This document shows, piece by piece, positions 60,297 to 64,000 of a stretch of DNA of 64,000 nt. Both the position numbers and the translations under genes were made by a program. This stretch comes from CAUZIZ01 sp965218775 (GTDB taxonomy: Bacteria > Acidobacteriota > UBA6911 > RPQK01 > JAJDTT01): positions 2,852,001 through 2,916,000 of the forward strand of contig CBDCLS010000006.1 in the NCBI GenBank assembly GCA_965218775.1. The letters are read 5' to 3'. The number at the start of each line of letters is the position of its first letter. The stretch's first letter is position 1. A model generated the notes under the pieces. It was not told where the DNA came from. It ran no database searches and worked only from the letters and a program-made list of their open reading frames with translations.

Positions 60297-60473
60297 GTAC
60301 AAGATACAAGATACAAGATACAAGATACAAACAAATCACAAGCACCAAGTTCCAAATGAACTCCTTGTCTTACTGCAGCTGTGCCCGCGGCAGCATTCCC
60401 ACCTTGGGCGCAGAACTTGATGCTTGGAGCTTGGAACTTGTTTGTATCTTGTACCTTGTATCTTGTATCTTTC
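60297..60473. repeat. R3 low-complexity palindrome, copy b
   Basis: The left arm has four CAAGATA-type heptamers, CAAACAA and CAAGCACCAAGTTCCAA. The right arm (from about 60413) is the complement, ending GTATCTTGTATCTT. The loop is about 60 bp. It separates the unknown gene from the glycerate kinase gene. Confidence 0.85.
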
Positions 60474-60486
60474 TTTGTCTTCGCCT

Positions 60487-61842
60487 CTATCCGATCAGGA
60501 TGAATCGCAGATCCATGACGTTGGTTTGAGTAGGACCGGTGATGATCAAGTCTCCCAACTTCTGGAAGAAGTGGTAGGAGTCGTTGCGAGCCAGGAAGTC
60601 TGCCATGGAGAGGTTGAGGGCTTCTGCTCGTGCGGCTGTTTGCGGTGAGGCCCAGGCGCCGGCTGCGTCTGTGGGACCATCGGTTCCGTCTGAGCCCAGA
60701 CTTGTGAACAGGATCGATTCGAAGTCCCAGTCGGCGATCTCGGCAGCGCAGCAGAGGGCGAATTCCTGACTCCTGCCCCCTTTTCCATCCCCGGTAACCC
60801 GGACGGTGGTTTCACCCCCCGAAATGATGCAGCAGGGCGGCTGGACCGGAAGTCCGGACCGCAGCACCTCGCGGGCAAGGGCGGTATGGACGAGCGCCAC
60901 GTCCTCGTTGTTGCCGGCGATCGACGAAGAGAGTATCAGGGGAGCGAATCCAAGAGTCCGCGCCTGCCTTGCTGCAGCCTTCAAAGCCACTATGTTGCTG
61001 GCGACGATCGCGTTCTGGACCCTTGCGAAGCGGGAATCTCCGGGTTTAGGGGTCTCCCTTATGCCCGGAGTCTCGGAACGGACTCCACTGCGCAGATAGG
61101 ATAGGACTTCCGGCGGTGTTGATTCCTCGATCTTGTACTTGGCCAGAATCCGCAGACAGTCTTCGAAGCGCGTGGGATCGGGCACAGTGGGTCCGGAGGC
61201 GATGCTGGTCAGGTCGTCACCCACCACATCCGAAAGCATCAGGGAGAGAATCTGAGCGCCACTCGCGTGCTCGATCAGTCTCCCTCCCTTGACTCGACTC
61301 AGATGTTTGCGAATGGCGTTGATCTCGTGAATGGTGGCCCCACTTCTCAGAAGCGTGGCGTTGGTGCCTTGTTTGGCCTCGAAGGAGATTTCGGCGACGG
61401 GAGCCGGAAGCAGGGCGGAGCCACCCCCAGAGAGAAGCACAAGGAGCAGATCCTGATCGGTGACGTGGCCGTGAAGGAAGCTCAGCAGGGCCTCGGTCGC
61501 TCGCCGGCCATCTTCGTCGGGTTGAGGGTGTCCGGCTTCCAGCACCTGGGTCTTTTCGAGGGACCCCCCGTAACCATGCTTGACGACGATCAACCCCTGG
61601 TCGAGCCGGTTTCCCAGGATGTCCTCGACGGCTCGAGCCATGGGAACGCCCGCTTTTCCGGTTCCCACCAGAAACACCTTCCGGAAGTCGGACAAGGCGT
61701 AGGCCGTTGCAGCCAGGCGAAGGGAATCGTCCTGACGCTTGAGCGAGCGTCTGACCGCCTTCTCCGGGTCCACTGCCTCCAGGGCGGCCTGATAGATCTC
61801 GCGCTGGCTCAATTTCAGCGTTTCGATCGTCATGTTGTTCAC
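60487..61842 (-). CDS. Glycerate 2-kinase (MOFRL/GckA family)
   Basis: The 451-residue enzyme phosphorylates glycerate with ATP. Family landmarks are FLVGTGKAGVPMARAVED, VVKHGYGG, AGHPQPDEDG, LLLVLLSGGGSALLPAP, IRKHLSRVKGGRL, LSDVVGDDLTSIASGPTVPD, and the C-terminal ISGGETTVRVTGDGKGGRSQEFAL and LGSDGTDGPTDAAGAW. It would feed glycerate from serine or glyoxylate routes into central metabolism; the neighbours give no further clue. Confidence 0.94.
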   Translation of the reverse strand: MNNMTIETLKLSQREIYQAALEAVDPEKAVRRSLKRQDDSLRLAATAYALSDFRKVFLVGTGKAGVPMARAVEDILGNRLDQGLIVVKHGYGGSLEKTQVLEAGHPQPDEDGRRATEALLSFLHGHVTDQDLLLVLLSGGGSALLPAPVAEISFEAKQGTNATLLRSGATIHEINAIRKHLSRVKGGRLIEHASGAQILSLMLSDVVGDDLTSIASGPTVPDPTRFEDCLRILAKYKIEESTPPEVLSYLRSGVRSETPGIRETPKPGDSRFARVQNAIVASNIVALKAAARQARTLGFAPLILSSSIAGNNEDVALVHTALAREVLRSGLPVQPPCCIISGGETTVRVTGDGKGGRSQEFALCCAAEIADWDFESILFTSLGSDGTDGPTDAAGAWASPQTAARAEALNLSMADFLARNDSYHFFQKLGDLIITGPTQTNVMDLRFILIG

Positions 61843-61919
61843 CCACTATCTAAGCTGAGGCTTGGAAGAATTTGTTGCACCATTCGAATCCTTCCAAGTC
61901 TCATCTTAGGGAGCTCTTC

Positions 61920-63080
61920 TCACCGCTCATTGATCTTGAGACGGATCATTCCGCCCTTTCCACTCCAGGGTAGGTATCGCTCTAACAGGTGATGTCGAAA
62001 GAATCCCACAAGGGCGCCGCCTCCAAGGCTAAAGAAGATGAAGCCCAAAGCACCCATCCCAACCCTCCTTACCATGCCTAGAAAGGTGGTGGCGTCTTCT
62101 CGGAGGGTGGGTCTTCTTCGCTTTTCGTAGATCCACTTGATGCTGGGTGTGTAGGTCACGTTGCTGAGGATTTTCTTGGCTTGCTCCTCCGGGCCGATCA
62201 GCAGGCTGACAAGAAGGCCACTGCGCTTCATGTAGATGCCGGTCGAGGAGACGTGGGACTGAAGCAGGTTGTGCAGTCTCTGAGAGTAATCCTCGGCCAG
62301 GGCTGGGGTTGGATAACCCAGGAGAAAGAGGACGCTGTCTTCGGGGCCATAGCGGGCGTAGGTGACCTCGGCTTTATCTTCGAATCCAACTCTGGGGATG
62401 AGGTCGGTGGGGAATTCAGGATTGAGGCTCAGAGAGGTCGTGCCCAGATAGAAGGCGATCGATTTCTGGATCAAATCATGTTGGGGCAGGTAGAGAACGG
62501 TAACCGGGTGGACGTTGAGGAGCGGAATGACCTCGACCAGGCTGGAGGCGATTTCTCTCAGGAGCTGCGGGTCGGCAGGTGGGCTTCCTTTCTGGCTCAA
62601 CTGGAGGGCGTAGGAACCTCTCCAGAAGCTCAGTGTGCCATCGCGGTAGAAGTTCTCTACCGTCAAATCAAGGCGTTCTCCGGAAGGATCCGAGCGGTTT
62701 CGCAGAGAGAAGATGCCGAACGCGCCTGAAGAGTCCAGCATCTCATGGACCTCGAACTCGACAACGGGTGAAGCCTGTGCTCCTCTCTTCCGGAGATGCC
62801 AGCGCGAATAGGCAAGCAGACCATATTCCTCGAGAAGCGGGAGTTCCAGGGACCCTATCTGGGCGTGATCCTGGATGAGGGTGACCTCTTCCAGGTTGTC
62901 GAATCGGTATTGGCCGAGGGAAGGGAAGTACTGCTTGATCGTGACGTCTGCCAGGGAAGCCTGAGTCGAGCAGACAAGCAGGAAGAGAAAAACAACGGCG
63001 GCTTGAGGGCTCCTACCCAGCGCTGGTAGATCCCGGAATCGGTATCGCGAGCCCCTTTTCCACTCCATGTCTGATCGCAA
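61920..63080 (-). CDS. Exported membrane protein, DUF6599-like
   Basis: The 386-residue product has a signal peptide (AAVVFLFLLVCSTQASLA), a periplasmic body and a C-terminal membrane segment (GALGFIFFSLGGGALVGFF) before a basic tail. The stretch YRFDNLEEVTLI...VVEFEVHEMLDSSGAFGIFS resembles the DUF6599 family seen in acidobacteria. Function is unknown. It is followed by the glycerate kinase gene on the same strand. Confidence 0.7.
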   Translation of the reverse strand: MRSDMEWKRGSRYRFRDLPALGRSPQAAVVFLFLLVCSTQASLADVTIKQYFPSLGQYRFDNLEEVTLIQDHAQIGSLELPLLEEYGLLAYSRWHLRKRGAQASPVVEFEVHEMLDSSGAFGIFSLRNRSDPSGERLDLTVENFYRDGTLSFWRGSYALQLSQKGSPPADPQLLREIASSLVEVIPLLNVHPVTVLYLPQHDLIQKSIAFYLGTTSLSLNPEFPTDLIPRVGFEDKAEVTYARYGPEDSVLFLLGYPTPALAEDYSQRLHNLLQSHVSSTGIYMKRSGLLVSLLIGPEEQAKKILSNVTYTPSIKWIYEKRRRPTLREDATTFLGMVRRVGMGALGFIFFSLGGGALVGFFRHHLLERYLPWSGKGGMIRLKINER

Positions 63081-63179
63081 GCACCGATTCTAACATGCCC
63101 CGTTTTCTGACTTTGGTTCTCGGAGTCTGGTTTTCGTAGAAGACATTGCGCTTGAGATTTTGAGGTTCTCGAGTGAGGG

Positions 63180-64000
63180 CTAGAAGCCTCGACTGTGTTC
63201 TGCCCGCTCGCTGAGGGGGATTGAGCCCAGGGCCCGGAAGTATTTCTCGATACCCGTATAGAGGGATTCGACCACCTGCTTCCGGCCTTTTTTACTCTTC
63301 AGGAATTTCTCCTCGGAGGGATTGCTCAGGAACCCTATCTCGGTGAGGATACTCGGCATTTTCGCGCCAATAAGAACGATGAATGGCGCCGTCTTCACGC
63401 CCCGGTTTCGAAATCCGGATCGATGCTTCCTGATACCGGAGAAGAGATTCTTCTGGACCACATGGGCCAGATCCTTGGACTCGGCATTGTAGTCGCCCAG
63501 AGTAATCTGGTGCAGTAGATTTTCGAGGTCTTGAATGGTTTTTTGAGAGGAGGCGTTTTCGCGACTAGCCACATCCCTGTCGGACGCGCTGGAGGCGAAG
63601 TTCAGGAAGAAGGTCTCCGCTCCCGTGACCCAGCGCACCCGGCTGGCATTGCCATGGATCGAGATAAACAGGTCGGCCTTCTGCTGGTTGGCGATGGCCG
63701 TTCGCTCCTCCAGGGCGACGAAGCGATCCCGGTCTCGAGTCAAAGTGACCTTGGTCCCGAGGCGCTCTTCAAGCAGGCTTTTCAGGCGCAGGGCAACGTC
63801 CAGAACCAGGACCTTCTCTGTCATCCCTCCAGGGCCGATGGTCCCGGTGTCGCTGCCGCCATGACCAGGATCGAGAACCACATGACCCACCTTCAATCCC
63901 AGCACTCTGGTGAGGCTTCTGTCCCCGTGTAGGTTGGGCGTCGGGACCACGGGAGTAGGCGGAGCCGGTTTCTCACTCGGGTTGCTGGCCGGTGAGGACT
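63180..64000 (-). CDS. N-acetylmuramoyl-L-alanine amidase (Amidase_3), N-terminus beyond the window
   Basis: The C-terminal domain has the zinc residues in LDPGHGGSDTG, the Glu of MTEKVLVLD and the His of LFISIHGNA, with the catalytic Glu in ILTEIGFLSN. It cuts the amide bond between MurNAc and the stem peptide. The frame stays open to the window edge through a proline/serine-rich linker (PSEKPAPPTPVVPTPN), so at least one N-terminal domain, probably AMIN-like, is missing. A GTG at 63950 is therefore not the real start. Confidence 0.93.
   Translation of the reverse strand, partial: SSPASNPSEKPAPPTPVVPTPNLHGDRSLTRVLGLKVGHVVLDPGHGGSDTGTIGPGGMTEKVLVLDVALRLKSLLEERLGTKVTLTRDRDRFVALEERTAIANQQKADLFISIHGNASRVRWVTGAETFFLNFASSASDRDVASRENASSQKTIQDLENLLHQITLGDYNAESKDLAHVVQKNLFSGIRKHRSGFRNRGVKTAPFIVLIGAKMPSILTEIGFLSNPSEEKFLKSKKGRKQVVESLYTGIEKYFRALGSIPLSERAEHSRGF

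Overview
The window looks like a chromosomal contig of a free-living, Gram-negative, GC-rich bacterium, probably an acidobacterium. The evidence is the gene content: a fused cytochrome b/c with its own Rieske protein, TatA, DsbD, a family B DNA polymerase, class 1B PyrK/PyrD, a long lipoprotein with 14 FG-GAP-like repeats, a PQQ-type dehydrogenase with haem c motifs, a TAXI-TRAP transporter and a DUF6599-like protein. This phylum call is inference; no rRNA, tRNA or CRISPR array was seen.

Layout. 1-5.2 kb: end of an unknown gene, an SGNH-fold membrane protein, a TPR membrane protein and a methyltransferase. 5.2-9.1 kb: proBA and a first IS256-family copy. 9.1-14.5 kb: a Tat-exported metallo-beta-lactamase-fold protein, an amidohydrolase and a TAXI-TRAP transporter. 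15-25.3 kb: polB, an unusual signal-peptide-bearing ABC1/UbiB-type kinase, a sugar dehydrogenase, an SDR, ilvB and a small coiled-coil gene. 25.3-30.2 kb: uracil-DNA glycosylase, UbiX-like protein, diguanylate cyclase, ribA and a lipoprotein/thioredoxin pair. 30.5-38.6 kb: recG, rsmD, an ECF-type sigma factor, coaD, an M23 peptidase and a lipid-kinase-like gene. 38.7-43.5 kb: a near-complete pyrimidine cluster (pyrD, pyrK, pyrR, pyrB, pyrC). 43.5-54.3 kb: dsbD, ftsB-like, cutA, secreted proteins, a PD-(D/E)xK-like protein, tatA, the Rieske/cytochrome b module and a sodium:solute symporter. 54.5-64 kb: the FG-GAP lipoprotein, a glycosyltransferase gene broken by a second, identical IS256 copy, a glycerate kinase and an N-acetylmuramoyl-L-alanine amidase that runs off the edge.

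The most striking content is between the genes. At least five families of non-coding, inverted-repeat elements occupy nearly every long intergenic gap. I call them R1 to R5. R1 (four full copies and one truncated, 260-277 bp) is the best candidate for something undescribed. Its core is conserved, but its terminal arms of about 32 bp differ from copy to copy while staying complementary within each copy. Internal stems also keep pairing when the sequence changes. Three of the four full copies end in CTAG, and in one copy that CTAG contains the recG stop codon. R2 is an 81-bp two-stem hairpin (4 copies). R3 and R5 are palindromes whose arms are built of short low-complexity units (2 copies each). 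R4 is a block of about 115 bp (4 copies), two of which flank the FG-GAP gene as direct repeats.
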